Shown here: positions 1 through 14,846 of the stretch, piece after piece | Numbering within the stretch: the stretch's first letter is position 1 | Layout: each line of letters begins with the position of its first letter | Assembly (NCBI GenBank): GCA_035041965.1 | Contig: JAPYMA010003042.1 | Span: 1-64,000, forward strand | Source of the DNA: Anisakis pegreffii | Taxonomy: Eukaryota > Nematoda > Chromadorea > Rhabditida > Anisakidae | Direction: 5' to 3' | DNA: 64,000 bases | Program-made: the position numbers and the translations under genes | The notes under the pieces: model-generated | What the model saw: the letters and a program-made list of their open reading frames with translations, nothing else | Databases searched by the model: none | Told to the model about the DNA's origin: nothing

Positions 1-3000
1 AAATTTCAGTTTGATGTATTCAAGCTCACCGTCTTCTCAGCTTTGCCCGGAAACATATCACACTTTATACACCGTTTGATTGAGCAGAATCTGTTCTTTC
101 TAACGGTGAAATGCCGACTTGAAAATTTCCAGTTTGCGAGGAGATATAGGGATTTTTGTGATCCAAATTAATGGAAATTTGAGTTTGATGATGTATTGAA
201 GCTCACTGTCTTCTCAGCTTTGCCCGGAAACATATCACACTTTATACACCGTTTGATTGAGCAGAATCTGTTCTTTCTAACGGTGAAATGCCGACTTGAA
301 AATTTCCAGTTTACGAGGAGATATAGGGATTTTTGTGATCCAAATTAATGGAAATTTGAGTTTGATGATGTATTGAAGCTCACTGTCTTCTCAGCTTTGC
401 CCGGGAACATATCACACTTTATACACCGTTCGATTGAGCAGGGCCTCTTCTTTCTAACGGTGAAATGTCAACTTGAAAATTTCTAGTTTGCGAGGAGATA
501 TAGGGATTTTTGTGATCCCAATTAATGGAAATTTGAGTTTGATGATGTATTGAAGCTCACTGTCCTCTCAGCTTTGCCCGGGAACATATCACAATTTATA
601 AACCGTTCGATTGAGCAGAGTTTCTTCTTTCTAACGGTGAAATGGCGGCTTGAAAATTTCCAGTTTGCGAGGAGATATATTAATTTTTGTGATGTTATTC
701 GGTTAAAGACATTCAAGCCTACCGTACCCTCAGCTTTGACCAGTAACATATCCATATCTTCACACCAGTCGATCAAGCAGAATCCCTGGATAAGGAAAAT
801 CATATATTTTCCCGAGCGATTCTGCTTTGTTGAGGAGATCAAGCTATTTTTTTAAAGCTACCTCAATTAGCGCTGAGTTGCCCATTCACATTCCCGTTTG
901 ATCACTATAGATCAATAGAGGCTATACATAACTATAGAAATTTCAGTTTGATGTATTCAAGCTCACCGTCTTCTCAGCTTTGCACGGAATCATATCACAC
1001 TTTATACACCGTTTGATTGAGCAGAATCTGTTCTTTCTAAGGGTGAAATGCCGACTTGAAAATTTCCAGTTTGCGAGGAGATATAGGGATTTTTGTGATC
1101 CAAATTAATGGAAATTTGAGTTTGATGATGTATTGAAGCTCACTGTCTTCTCAGCTTTGCCCGGAAACATATCACACTTTATACACCGTTTCATTGAGCA
1201 GAATCTGTTCCTTCTAACGGTGAAATGCCGACTTGAAAATTTCCAGTTTACGAGGAGATATAGGGATTTTTGTGATCCAAATTAATGGAAATTTGAGTTT
1301 GATGATGTATTGAAGCTCACTGTCTTCTCAGCTTTGCCCGGGAACATATCACACTTTATACACCGTTTGATTGAGCAGAATCTGTTCTTTTTAACGGTGA
1401 AATGCCGACTTGAAAATTTCCAGTTTGCGAGGAGATATAGGGATTTTTGTGATCCCAGTTAATGGAAATTTGAGTTTGATGATGTATTGAAGCTCACTGT
1501 CTTCTCAGCTTTGCCCGGGAACATATCACCATTTATACACCGTTCGATTGAGCAGGGCCTCTTCTTTCTAACGGTGAAATGTCAACTTGAAAATTTCTAG
1601 TTTGCGAGGAGATATAGGGATTTTTGTGATCCCAATTAATGGAAATTTGAGTTTGATGATGTATTGAAGCTCACTGTCCTCTCAGCTTTGCCCGGGAACA
1701 TATCACAATTTATAAACCGTTCGATTGAGCAGAGTTTCTTCTTTCTAACGGTGAAATGGCGGCTTGAAAATTTCCAGTTTGCGAGGAGATATATTAATTT
1801 TTGTGATGTTATTCGGTTAAAGACATTCAAGCCTACCGTACCCTCAGCTTTGACCAGTAACATATCCATATCTTCACACCAGTCGATCAAGCAGAATCCC
1901 TGGATAAGGAAAATCATATATTTTGCCGAGCGATTCTGCTTTGTTGAGGAGATCTAGCTATTTTTTTAAAGCTACCTCAACTAGCGCTGAGTTGCTCATT
2001 CACATTCCCGTTTGATCACTATAGATCAATAGAGGCTATACATAACTATAGAAATTTCAGTTTGATGTATTCAAGCTCACCGTCTTCTCAGCTTTGCCCG
2101 GAATCATATCACACTTTATACACCGTTTGATTGAGCAGAATCTCTTCTTTCTAACGGTGAAATGCCGACTTGAAAATTTCTAGTTTGCGAGGAGATATAG
2201 GGATTTTTGTGATCCCAATTAATGGAAATTTGAGTTTGATGATGTATTGAAGCTCACTGTCTTCTCAGCTTTGCCCTGAAACATATCACAATTTATACAC
2301 CGTTCGATTGAGCAGAGTTTCTTCTTTCTAACGGTGAAATGACGGCTTGAAAATTTCCAGTTTACGAGGAGATTTATTAATTTTTGTGATGTTATTCGGT
2401 TAAAGACATTCAAGCCTACCGTACCCTCAGCTTTGACCAGTAACATATCCATATCTTCACACCAGTCGATCAAGCAGAATCCCCGGATAAAGAAAATCAT
2501 ATATTTTGCCGAGCGATTCTGCTTTGTTGAGGAGATCTAGCTATTTTTTAAAGCTACCTCAACTAGCGCTGAGTTGCTCATTCACATTCCCGTTTGATCA
2601 CTATAGATCAATAGAGGCTATACATAACTATAGAAATTTCAGTTTGATGTATTCAAGCTCACCGTCTTCTCAGCTTTGCCCGGAATCATATCACACTTTA
2701 TACACCGTTTGATTGAGCAGAATCTGTTCTTTCTAACGGTGAAATGCCAACTTGAAAATTTCCAGTTTGCGAGGAGATATAGGGATTTTTGTGATCCCAA
2801 TTAATGGAAATTTGAGTTTGATGATGTATTGAAGCTCACTGTCTTCTCAGCTTTGCCCGGAAACATATCACACTTTATACACCGTTTGATTGAGCAGAAT
2901 CTTTTCTTTCTAACGGTGAAATGCCGGCTTGAAAATTTCCAGTTTGCGAGGAGATATAGGGATTTTTGTGATCCCAATTAATGGAAATTTGAGTTTGATG

Positions 3001-6000
3001 ATGTATTGAAGCTCACTGTCTTCTCAGCTTTGCCCTGAAACATATCACAATTTATACACCGTTCGATTGGGCAGAGCCTCTTCTTTCTAACGGTGAAACG
3101 ACAGCTTAAAAATTTCCAGTTTACGAGGAGATATATTAATTTTTGTGATGTTATTCGGTTAAAGACATTCAAGCCTACCGTACCCTCAGCTTTGACCAGT
3201 AACATATCCATATCTTCACACCAGTCGATCAAGCAGAATCTCTGGATAAAGAAAATCATATATTTTGCCGAGCGATTCTGCTTTGTTGAGGAGATCTAGC
3301 TATTTTTTAAAGCTACCTCAACTAGCGCTGAGTTGCTCATTCACATTCCCGTTTGATCACTATAGATCAATAGAGGCTATACATAACTATAGAAATTTCA
3401 GTTTGATGTATTCAAGCTCACCGTCTTCTCAGCTTTGCCCGGAAACATATCACACTTTATACACCGTTTGATTGAGCAGAATCTGTTCTTTCTAACGGTG
3501 AAATGCCAACTTGAAAATTTCCAGTTTGCGAGGAGATATAGGGATTTTTGTGATCCCAATTAATGGAAATTTGAGTTTGATGATGTATTGAAGCTCACTG
3601 TCTTCTCAGCTTTGCCCGGAAACATATCACACTTTATACACCGTTTGATTGAGCAGAATCTGTTCTTTCTAACGGTGAAATGCCAACTTGAAAATTTCCA
3701 GTTTGCGAGGAGATATAGGGATTTTTGTGATCCCAATTAATGGAAATTTGAGTTTGATGATGTATTGAAGCTCACTGTCTTCTCAGCTTTGCCCTGAAAC
3801 ATATCACAATTCATACACCGTTCGATTGAGCAGAGCTTCTTCTTTCTAACGGTGAAATGACGGCTTGAAAATTTCCAGTTTACGAGGAGATATATTAATT
3901 TTTGTGATGTTATTCGGTTAAAGACATTCAAGCCTACCGTACCCTCAGCTTTGACCAGTAACATATCCATATCTTCACACCAGTCGATCAAGCAGAATCC
4001 CTGGATAAAGAAAATCATATATTTTGCCGAGCGATTCTGCTTTGTTGAGGAGATCTAGCTATTTTTTTAAAGCTACCTCAACTAGCGCTGAGTTGCTCAT
4101 TCACATTCCCGTTTGATCACTATAGATCAATAGAGGCTATACATAACTATAGAAATTTCAGTTTGATGTATTCAAGCTCACCGTCTTCTCAGCTTTGCCC
4201 GGAATCATATCACACTTTATACACCGTTTGATTGAGCAGAATCTGTTCTTTCTAACGGTGAAATGCCAACTTGAAAATTTCCAGTTTGCGAGGAGATATA
4301 GGGATTTTTGTGATCCCAATTAATGGAAATTTGAGTTTGATGATGTATTGAAGCTCACTGTCTTCTCAGCTTTGCCCGGAAACATATCACAATTTATACA
4401 CCGTTTGATTGAGCAGAATCTGTTCTTTCTAACGGTGAAATGCCAACTTGAAAATTTCCAGTTTGCGAGGAGATATAGGGATTTTTGTGATCCCAATTAA
4501 TGGAAATTTGAGTTTGATGATGTATTGAAGCTCACTGTCTTCTCAGCTTTGCCCTGAAACATATCACAATTTATACACCGTTCGATTGAGCAGAGCTTCT
4601 TCTTTCTAACGGTGAAATGACGGCTTGAAAATTTCCAGTTTACGAGGAGATATATTAATTTTTGTGATGTTATTCGGTTAAAGACATTCAAGCCTACCGT
4701 ACCCTCAGCTTTGACCAGTAACATATCCATATCTTCACACCAGTCGATCAAGCAGAATCCCTGGATAAAGAAAATCATATATTTTGCCGAGCGATTCTGC
4801 TTTGTTGAGGAGATCTAGCTATTTTTTTAAAGCTACCTCAACTAGCGCTGAGTTGCTCATTCACATTCCCGTTTGATCACTATAGATCAATAGAGGCTAT
4901 ACATAACTATAGAAATTTCAGTTTGATGTATTCAAGCTCACCGTCTTCTCAGCTTTGCCCGGAATCATATCACACTTTATACACCGTTTGATTGAGCAGA
5001 ATCTGTTCTTTCTAACGGTGAAATGCCAACTTGAAAATTTCCAGTTTGCGAGGAGATATAGGGATTTTTGTGATCCCAATTAATGGAAATTTGAGTTTGA
5101 TGATGTATTGAAGCTCACTGTCTTCTCAGCTTTGCCCGGAAACATATCACACTTTATACACCGTTTGATTGAGCAGAATCTGTTCTTTCTAACGGTGAAA
5201 TGCCAACTTGAAAATTTCCAGTTTGCGAGGAGATATAGGGATTTTTGTGATCCCAATTAATGGAAATTTGAGTTTGATGATGTATTGAAGCTCACTGTCT
5301 TCTCAGCTTTGCCCTGAAACATATCACAATTTATACACCGTTCGATTGAGCAGAGCCTCTTCTTTCTAACGGTGAAATGACGGCTTGAAAATTTCCAGTT
5401 TACGAGGAGATATATTAATTTTTGTGATGTTATTCGGTTAAAGACATTCAAGCCTACCGTACCCTCAGCTTTGACCAGTAACATATCCATATCTTCACAC
5501 CAGTCGATCAAGCAGAATCTCTGGATAAAGAAAATCATATATTTTGCCGAGCGATTCTGCTTTGTTGAGGAGATCTAGCTATTTTTTAAAGCTACCTCAA
5601 CTAGCGCTGAGTTGCTCATTCACATTCCCGTTTGATCACTATAGATCAATAGAGGCTATACATAACTATAGAAATTTCAGTTTGATGTATTCAAGCTCAC
5701 CGTCTTCTCAGCTTTGCCCGGAAACATATCACACTTTATACACCGTTTGATTGAGCAGAATCTGTTCTTTCTAACGGTGAAATGCCAACTTGAAAATTTC
5801 CAGTTTGCGAGGAGATATAGGGATTTTTGTGATCCCAATTAATGGAAATTTGAGTTTGATGATGTATTGAAGCTCACTGTCTTCTCAGCTTTGCCCGGAA
5901 ACATATCACACTTTATACACCGTTTGATTGAGCAGAATCTGTTCTTTCTAACGGTGAAATGCCAACTTGAAAATTTCCAGTTTGCGAGGAGATATAGGGA

Positions 6001-9000
6001 TTTTTGTGATCCCAATTAATGGAAATTTGAGTTTGATGATGTATTGAAGCTCACTGTCTTCTCAGCTTTGCCCTGAAACATATCACAATTCATACACCGT
6101 TCGATTGAGCAGAGCTTCTTCTTTCTAACGGTGAAATGACGGCTTGAAAATTTCCAGTTTACGAGGAGATATATTAATTTTTGTGATGTTATTCGGTTAA
6201 AGACATTCAAGCCTACCGTACCCTCAGCTTTGACCAGTAACATATCCATATCTTCACACCAGTCGATCAAGCAGAATCCCTGGATAAAGAAAATCATATA
6301 TTTTGCCGAGCGATTCTGCTTTGTTGAGGAGATCTAGCTATTTTTTAAAGCTACCTCAACTAGCGCTGAGTTGCTCATTCACATTCCCGTTTGATCACTA
6401 TAGATCAATAGAGGCTATACATAACTATAGAAATTTCAGTTTGATGTATTCAAGCTCACCGTCTTCTCAGCTTTGCCCGGAATCATATCACACTTTATAC
6501 ACCGTTTGATTGAGCAGAATCTGTTCTTTCTAACGGTGAAATGCCAACTTGAAAATTTCCAGTTTGCGAGGAGATATAGGGATTTTTGTGATCCCAATTA
6601 ATGGAAATTTGAGTTTGATGATGTATTGAAGCTCACTGTCTTCTCAGCTTTGCCCGGAAACATATCACAATTTATACACCGTTTGATTGAGCAGAATCTG
6701 TTCTTTCTAACGGTGAAATGCCAACTTGAAAATTTCCAGTTTGCGAGGAGATATAGGGATTTTTGTGATCCCAATTAATGGAAATTTGAGTTTGATGATG
6801 TATTGAAGCTCACTGTCTTCTCAGCTTTGCCCGGAAACATATCACAATTTATACACCGTTTGATTGAGCAGAATCTGTTCTTTCTAACGGTGAAATGCCA
6901 ACTTGAAAATTTCCAGTTTGCGAGGAGATATAGGGATTTTTGTGATCCCAATTAATGGAAATTTGAGTTTGATGATGTATTGAAGCTCACTGTCTTCTCA
7001 GCTTTGCCCGGAAACATATCACAATTTATACACCGTTTGATTGAGCAGAATCTGTTCTTTCTAACGGTGAAATGCCAACTTGAAAATTTCCAGTTTGCGA
7101 GGAGATATAGGGATTTTTGTGATCCCAATTAATGGAAATTTGAGTTTGATGATGTATTGAAGCTCACTGTCTTCTCAGCTTTGCCCGGAAACATATCACA
7201 ATTTATACACCGTTCGATTGAGCAGGGCCTCTTCTTTCTAACGGAGAAATGACGGCTTGAAAATTTCCAGTTTACGAGGAGATATATTAATTTTTGTGAT
7301 GTTATTCGGTTAAAGACATTCAAGCCTACCGTACCCTCAGCTTTGACCAGTAACATATCCATATCTTCACACCAGTCGATCAAGCAGAATCCCTGGATAA
7401 AGAAAATCATATATTTTGCCGAGCGATTCTGCTTTGTTGAGGAGATCTAGCTATTTTTTAAAGCTACCTCAACTAGCGCTGAGTTGCTCATTCACATTCC
7501 CGTTTGATCACTATAGATCAATAGAGGCTATACATAACTATAGAAATTTCAGTTTGATGTATTCAAGCTCACCGTCTTCTCAGCTTTGCCCGGAATCATA
7601 TCACACTTTATACACCGTTTGATTGAGCAGAATCTGTTCTTTCTAACGGTGAAATGCCAACTTGAAAATTTCCAGTTTGCGAGGAGATATAGGGATTTTT
7701 GTGATCCCAATTAATGGAAATTTGAGTTTGATGATGTATTGAAGCTCACTGTCTTCTCAGCTTTGCCCTGAAACATATCACAATTTATACACCGTTCGAT
7801 TGAGCAGAGTTTCTTCTTTCTAACGGTGAAATGACGGCTTGAAAATTTCCAGTTTACGAGGAGATTTATTAATTTTTGTGATGTTATTCGGTTAAAGACA
7901 TTCAAGCCTACCGTACCCTCAGCTTTGACCAGTAACATATCCATATCTTCACACCAGTCGATCAAGCAGAATCCCCGGATAAAGAAAATCATATATTTTG
8001 CCGAGCGATTCTGCTTTGTTGAGGAGATCTAGCTATTTTTTAAAGCTACCTCAACTAGCGCTGAGTTGCTCATTCACATTCCCGTTTGATCACTATAGAT
8101 CAATAGAGGCTATACATAACTATAGAAATTTCAGTTTGATGTATTCAAGCTCACCGTCTTCTCAGCTTTGCCCGGAATCATATCACACTTTATACACCGT
8201 TTGATTGAGCAGAATCTGTTCTTTCTAACGGTGAAATGCCAACTTGAAAATTTCCAGTTTGCGAGGAGATATAGGGATTTTTGTGATCCCAATTAATGGA
8301 AATTTGAGTTTGATGATGTATTGAAGCTCACTGTCTTCTCAGCTTTGCCCTGAAACATATCACAATTTATACACCGTTCGATTGAGCAGAGTTTCTTCTT
8401 TCTAACGGTGAAATGACGGCTTGAAAATTTCCAGTTTACGAGGAGATATATTAATTTTTGTGATGTTATTCGGTTAAAGACATTCAAGCCTACCGTACCC
8501 TCAGCTTTGACCAGTAACATATCCATATCTTCACACCAGTCGATCAAGCAGAATCCCCGGATAAAGAAAATCATATATTTTGCCGAGCGATTCTGCTTTG
8601 TTGAGGAGATCTAGCTATTTTTTTAAAGCTACCTCAACTAGCGCTGAGTTGCTCATTCACATTCCCGTTTGATCACTATAGATCAATAGAGGCTATACAT
8701 AACTATAGAAATTTCAGTTTGATGTATTCAAGCTCACCGTCTTCTCAGCTTTGCCCGGAATCATATCACACTTTATACACCGTTTGATTGAGCAGAATCT
8801 GTTCTTTCTAACGGTGAAATGCCAACTTGAAAATTTCCAGTTTGCGAGGAGATATAGGGATTTTTGTGATCCCAATTAATGGAAATTTGAGTTTGATGAT
8901 GTATTGAAGCTCACTGTCTTCTCAGCTTTGCCCTGAAACATATCACAATTTATACACCGTTCGATTGAGCAGAGTTTCTTCTTTCTAACGGTGAAATGAC

Positions 9001-10690
9001 GGCTTGAAAATTTCCAGTTTACGAGGAGATTTATTAATTTTTGTGATGTTATTCGGTTAAAGACATTCAAGCCTACCGTACCCTCAGCTTTGACCAGTAA
9101 CATATCCATATCTTCACACCAGTCGATCAAGCAGAATCCCCGGATAAAGAAAATCATATATTTTGCCGAGCGATTCTGCTTTGTTGAGGAGATCTAGCTA
9201 TTTTTTAAAGCTACCTCAACTAGCGCTGAGTTGCTCATTCACATTCCCGTTTGATCACTATAGATCAATAGAGGCTATACATAACTATAGAAATTTCAGT
9301 TTGATGTATTCAAGCTCACCGTCTTCTCAGCTTTGCCCGGAAACATATCACACTTTATACACCGTTTGATTGAGCAGAATCTCTTCTTTCTAACGGTGAA
9401 ATGCCAACTTGAAAATTTCCAGTTTGCGAGGAGATATAGGGATTTTTGTGATCCCAATTAATGGAAATTTGAGTTTGATGATGTATTGAAGCTCACTGTC
9501 TTCTCAGCTTTGCCCGGGAACATATCACAATTTATAAACCGTTCGATTGAGCAGAATCTGTTCTTTCTAACGGTGAAATGCAGACTTAAAAATTTCCAGT
9601 TTGCGAGGAGATATAGGGATTTTTGTGATCCCAATTAATGGAAATTTGAGTTTGATGATGTATTGAAGCTCACTGTCCTCTCAGCTTTGCCCGGGAACAT
9701 ATCACAATTTATAAACCGTTCGATTGAGCAGAGTTTCTTCTTTCTAACGGTGAAATGACGGCTTGAAAATTTCCAGTTTACGAGGAGATATATTAATTTT
9801 TGTGATGTTATTCGGTTAAAGACATTCAAGCCTACCGTACCCTCAGCTTTGACCAGTAACATATCCATATCTTCACACCAGTCGATCAAGCAGAATCTCT
9901 GGATAAAGAAAATCATATATTTTGCCGAGCGATTCTGCTTTGTTGAGGAGATCTAGCTATTTTTTAAAGCTACCTCAACTAGCGCTGAGTTGCTCATTCA
10001 CATTCCCGTTTGATCACTATAGATCAATAGAGGCTATACATAACTATAGAAATTTCAGTTTGATGTATTCAAGCTCACCGTCTTCTCAGCTTTGCCCGGA
10101 ATCATATCACACTTTATACACCGTTTGATTGAGCAGAATCTGTTCTTTCTAACGGTGAAATGCCAACTTGAAAATTTCCAGTTTGCGAGGAGATATAGGG
10201 ATTTTTGTGATCCCAATTAATGGAAATTTGAGTTTGATGATGTATTGAAGCTCACTGTCTTCTCAGCTTTGCCCGGAAACATATCACAATTTATACACCG
10301 TTCGATTGAGCAGAGCCTCTTCTTTCTAACGGTGAAATGCCGGCTTGAAAATTTCTAGTTTACGAGGAGATATAGGGATTTTTGTGATCCCAATTAATTG
10401 AAATTTGAGTTTGATGGTGTATTGAAGCTCACTGTCTTCTCAGCTTTGCCCTGAAACATATCACAATTTATACACCGTTCGATTGAGCAGAGTTTCTTCT
10501 TTCTAACGGTGAAATGACGGCTTGAAAATTTCCAGTTTACGAGGAGATTTATTAATTTTTGTGATGTTATTCGGTTAAAGACATTCAAGCCTACCGTACC
10601 CTCAGCTTTGACCAGTAACATATCCATATCTTCACACCAGTCGATCAAGCAGAATCCCCGGATAAAGAAAATCATATATTTTGCCGAGCG
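1..10690 (+). repeat. Satellite array with higher-order units of 582, 759 and 1,113 bp
   Basis: A tandem array fills this interval. The basic monomer is 177 bp: the same AATTAATGG landmark recurs at 6,596 and 6,773. Monomers are grouped into higher-order units, each closed by a distinct monomer and a ~100-bp linker (for example about 2,540-2,640). Successive units, measured from one landmark in that group, start at 522, 1,636, 2,219, 2,978, 3,737, 4,497, 5,257, 6,016, 7,129, 7,711, 8,293, 8,876, 9,635 and 10,394. The spacings are 582-583, 759-760 or 1,113-1,114 bp, which is 582 + 177n with n = 0, 1 or 3. Copies are almost identical, which implies recent homogenisation by unequal exchange or amplification. 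The array runs off the left edge of the window. Recurrent small ORFs on both strands are by-products of the repeat. Confidence 0.97.
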
Positions 10691-11290
10691 ATTCTGCTTT
10701 GCCATCTTCGAGCCTACCGTCAATCAGCTTTGCCCAGCAACATGTGAATTTCTGCTTACCGTTCGATCGAGCGGAATTTCTAGATTCAGAAAAAGATGTA
10801 TGTTTTTGAGCGATTTTCCTTCCTTGGGGAGATGTGCCCATTTTCGTAAAGCTATCTCAGCAACAAGCGCTAGGGCGATTATCCATGTACAGAGCGTCAC
10901 CATAGATCAGCATGAATTCGTTACACTGGGTCTATAAAGGTTACCATTTTCAAGGTAACCATACTCTCAGGTTTTCTCGGTAACTTATGAATTTATTTGC
11001 ACCATTCGATTGCTAAGAATCTCTACCTTTTGATTATCATATATTTGCTGAGCAATTATGATTACCTGAGGAGACATAACTACTTTCTCGATGTTGTACC
11101 GGTTGCCACTCTTCGAGCCTACCGTACTCTCATCCTTAATATACTTCTGATCAGTGTAGATAAATACATTCATACATATCGAGTTGATATCTAAATTGCT
11201 TCGTTTGAAAATCGTATGCGTATCAAATGTCAAACTGCTTCTCCATAATAAATTCTGAGTTTATTGAATACACTGAATCCACTTTTCATA
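10691..11290 (+). repeat. Diverged edge of the satellite array, plus orientation
   Basis: At about 10,690 the homogeneous array breaks inside the closing monomer, straight after GCGATTCTGCTTTG. What follows still carries family landmarks in the same orientation: GAGCCTACCGT at about 10,708 and 11,115, a CAGCTTTGCCC block, and ATTCGATCGAG-like stretches. Identity to the core unit is low and the spacing is irregular. This is typical of an array edge that escapes homogenisation. No gene is seen here. Confidence 0.75.
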
Positions 11291-12600
11291 CTTTCGTAAC
11301 ATCACTATGTTACTGGGCAAACTTGAGAAGACGGTAGGCTTGTATGTATAAAACCTATATTTCTATAGCAATGTATAACATCAGTTCATCTATAGTGATC
11401 AAATGCATATTAATGAGCACCTCAGCGCTAGTTGAGATAGCTTTAATAAAATAGCTATAGCTCCTCAACTAAGCGAAATCGCCCGACGAAATATATTTTT
11501 TCTGAATGCAAGGATTCTGCTCGATCGTCTGGTGTAAAGAAATTGATATGTTACTGGTCAAACCTGAGGGCACGGTAGGCTTGAATGTGCCAACCTCTAC
11601 AGCATCAAAAAAGTAGCTATATCTCCTCGCAGAGGCGGAATTTCCCAGTGAGATTTTTATTTTTAGAAAGCAGAGATTCTGCTCGATCGAACTATGTACA
11701 AACGTTACTATGTCCCCCGACAAACTTGAGAAGACGGTAGGCTTGAATGTATCAAACCTATATTTCTATAGCAATGTATAATATGCAGTTGATCTATAGT
11801 GATCAAATGCATATTAATGAGCACCTCAGCGCTAGTTGAGATAGCTTTAATATAATAGCTATAGCTCCTCAATTAAGCGAAATCGCCCGACAAAATATAT
11901 TTTTTTCTGAATGCAGAGATTCTGCACGATCGATTCACGTGATGAAATTGATATGTTACTGGTCAAAACTGAGTGAACGGTAGGTTTCAATCAGCTAACC
12001 CCTACAGCATCAGCAAAATAGCTATATGTCCTCGAAGAGGCAAAATTTATCAGGGAATCTTTCACTTTTAGAAAGCCGAGATTCTGCTCGATCGAATAAT
12101 GTACAAACATCACTATGTTACTGGGCAAACTTGAGAAGACGGTAGGCTTGTATGTATAAAACCTATATTTCTATAGCAATGTATAAATAACATCAGTTGA
12201 TCAATAGTGATCAAATGCATATTAATGAGCACCTCAGCACTAGTGGAGATAAGTTTAATAAAATAGCTATAGCTCCTTAACTAAGCAAAATTGCCCGACA
12301 AAATATATTTTTTCTGAATGCAAGGATTCTGCTCGATCGTCTGGTGTAAAGAAATTGATATGTTACTGGTCAAACCTGAGGGTACGGTAGGTTTCAGTGA
12401 GCTAACCCCTACAGCATCAGTAAAATAGCTATATCTCCTCGAGGAGACTAAATTTCTCGGCGAGTTTTTTTTTTATTTTAGAAAGCCGAGATTCTGCTCG
12501 ATCGAATATTGTACAAACATTACTATGTTACTTGGTAAACTTGAGAAGACGGTAGTCTTTAATGTATCAAACCTGTATTTGTATAGTAATGTGTAATATC
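11291..12600 (-). repeat. Diverged satellite block in inverted orientation, ~405-bp period
   Basis: The landmark GAGAAGACGGTAG occurs at 11,325, 11,728, 12,133 and 12,543, giving periods of 403, 405 and 410 bp. The reverse complement of each unit matches the core array. It reproduces the closing monomer (CATTCAAGCCTACCGT, TTTGACCAGTAACATATC) followed by the linker (CTCAACTAGCGCTGAG, TTGATC...GATCAA). The block is therefore the same family pointing the other way, with units reduced to about two monomers plus linker. Units differ from each other at many positions, so the block is older or less homogenised than positions 1-10,690. Confidence 0.88.
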
Positions 12601-14846
12601 GAATGATCTGATAGCGTATTCGTTGTGAAGGGATGACAGACTTATGTTGAGGCTACCACTTTGTATCTTTCGATGGTCGTTCGTTCACATATGACAACGA
12701 AGTGAGTTTTGCTGTGAAGTTTTGCTGTGGAGGAGATAGCGCTGGCTTTTCCAATGGGTGATATCCCCTTAGCAGCAAAAGTACCGTCCCCGATTGCATC
12801 GACTGTTGTTGTTGCTGAATTGTTGAATCGCTTCATTGAATGTTTCAATTTTACGCTGATTCGAATATTCTGAGGAAAAGCAATAATTGCATGGAACAGC
12901 AGCTTAAGGAAGATGTTCCATGTGTTATTTTCAGATGTACTTGCAAAACAACCCGGTGTAGGAGTTCTCCCGATCGAAACATATCAAGATTTTCTTCTTA
13001 TTTTTGTTAAGCAGTAACAGGTAAAAGGTATACAGTGGCAGAGCTCCAAAAACACTGATTGCATGTGAAGTTTATGTCAAAAAATACAGACGATTGAATG
13101 TGCCCGTAGGTAATGCATGTAGCTGTGGAACGACTATGTAAACATCATAGTGGAAGTAAAATACCGTATGCATCGTTGTTACGAAACTGGTCGTTTCGTC
13201 ACAAATTGCTTTTATCGCAGCGGAAAAGTTTTGACGTAAACAGACTTTCGTAACTTTTTATCACATAAAATTCTATAGATGTCACTAGATGTTTATTTTC
13301 GAATTCGGTTGACTTAAAAACTGATAAGCATTCAGAAATTGACATGACATAAAATACTTATACGGCAAACGCATACGTTTTTGAACTGGTACTTTAAACT
13401 GTTATAGCTCAGATGTACGGTGATCTGTGGTTGGTCGTTTGAAATGAATTAATGGATTACTTACGAACGATATGATGAAATTTCATTGAACAGTAAATGT
13501 TTACCTGGATTTATGCGCTTAATCAATGTTCAAATTCGAATCATTTCTCATTGCGACTGATAACGTAGTGCTTAACAAATATGGAAAGAGTGAAATCTTG
13601 AAAGGATATCATCCAGTTTAGGGCGTTGTTTTTGTGAAAATGAATGTTTTGAAGAAGCTCCATAAAAGGCTCATGACTTTCCATAGTTTGATTTATGGTG
13701 TTCTTTGTTTGCACATCTCCAACAAAGTGAAAGTCTCGCTTTTGACTACTCAGAAGGTATTGTTCCATTTTTCTTTGTAAAAGTCTATTCATTCCTATCG
13801 TTCAATTATGAAAATTCACCGCTGATGAAAATGCATACATAAATACCATAAACATCTCAACTGATTCTCCCTGAATTCTGATCCAACAGCATGCTGACAG
13901 TCTTTTGGCCGCATTTCATCCCTCTTTCATCTACAAAATTTCTTTCCTTTCAGATGAGCTTTTTCATGAACAGATTTATTGATGAGTGCGATCGTCAAAG
14001 GAAACTGGATTACTCGAAACAATCACGGAATGGAAACAGAGCGAGTATAGACCAAAATAAAAATGCACCAAGGATGTACCGGTACTACAAATTACAGTTG
14101 AGATTCCCAAACGAGCAATGTTTGAGAGTCACGGCCCGAAAATATTAAGCAATTATGCACTACATACAGATTACAAGAATGAAAATGTAGAATGATTTCA
14201 CATGATTATAACTTCAAATACAATGAAATATCATGATTTCACGAATTTTACAAACAATTTCATCACCAAAATCTCGTTATCAACATATGAAATAAAGTGA
14301 TACGATGGAACAATATCATCATAAGATTGTGATCAACGCGAAGAATATCGCATAACGCCATGATCGCATCAACAGCCACAAACATCAGATGTAACTATCA
14401 CTCGAGACTGAGATTCAAATCACTCATAAAACAGATATCATCAAAGCTAATGCCAATCAGTCGAAATATCACATGACCAAACTATTGGAACGTAGAATCT
14501 TTGTTTATAGACAGAACCCTGACGATAGTCAAAATAAAGAACATTCATTAAAAAGTGACAATCTAAAAATTAAAACCAATCACTTTGCAGGATGATTAAG
14601 ATTGGAACATAGGCAAAAAAGACTTTTCACTGAAACAAATATCAAAATGAAGTTTCGAAAAATTCATTGAAAATCATTTGGTGCTTTGATACCAATGGAT
14701 TAATGCTATCAGTTTTGGCAGAAATATTATAACAGTGGAAAAACAAAAATCACTGTGTTATTACTGAAATTATTTTGATTTTTTCATTGTTGTACTGTCC
14801 AAATGGCTCAATGAAAACAATATTTATGAACATTCCAAGGACAAGA
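12601..14846. other. Intergenic, no supported gene
   Basis: Unique AT-rich sequence lies between the satellite block and the stop codon of the HTH gene. Open frames of 68-85 codons occur on both strands, for example 12,642-12,848 (-), 13,541-13,792 (-) and 13,891-14,148 (+). None shows a recognisable domain or a consistent chain of exons. An acceptor-like pyrimidine tract before an ATG at 13,953 is the only gene-like signal, and it leads to no convincing product. Confidence 0.6.
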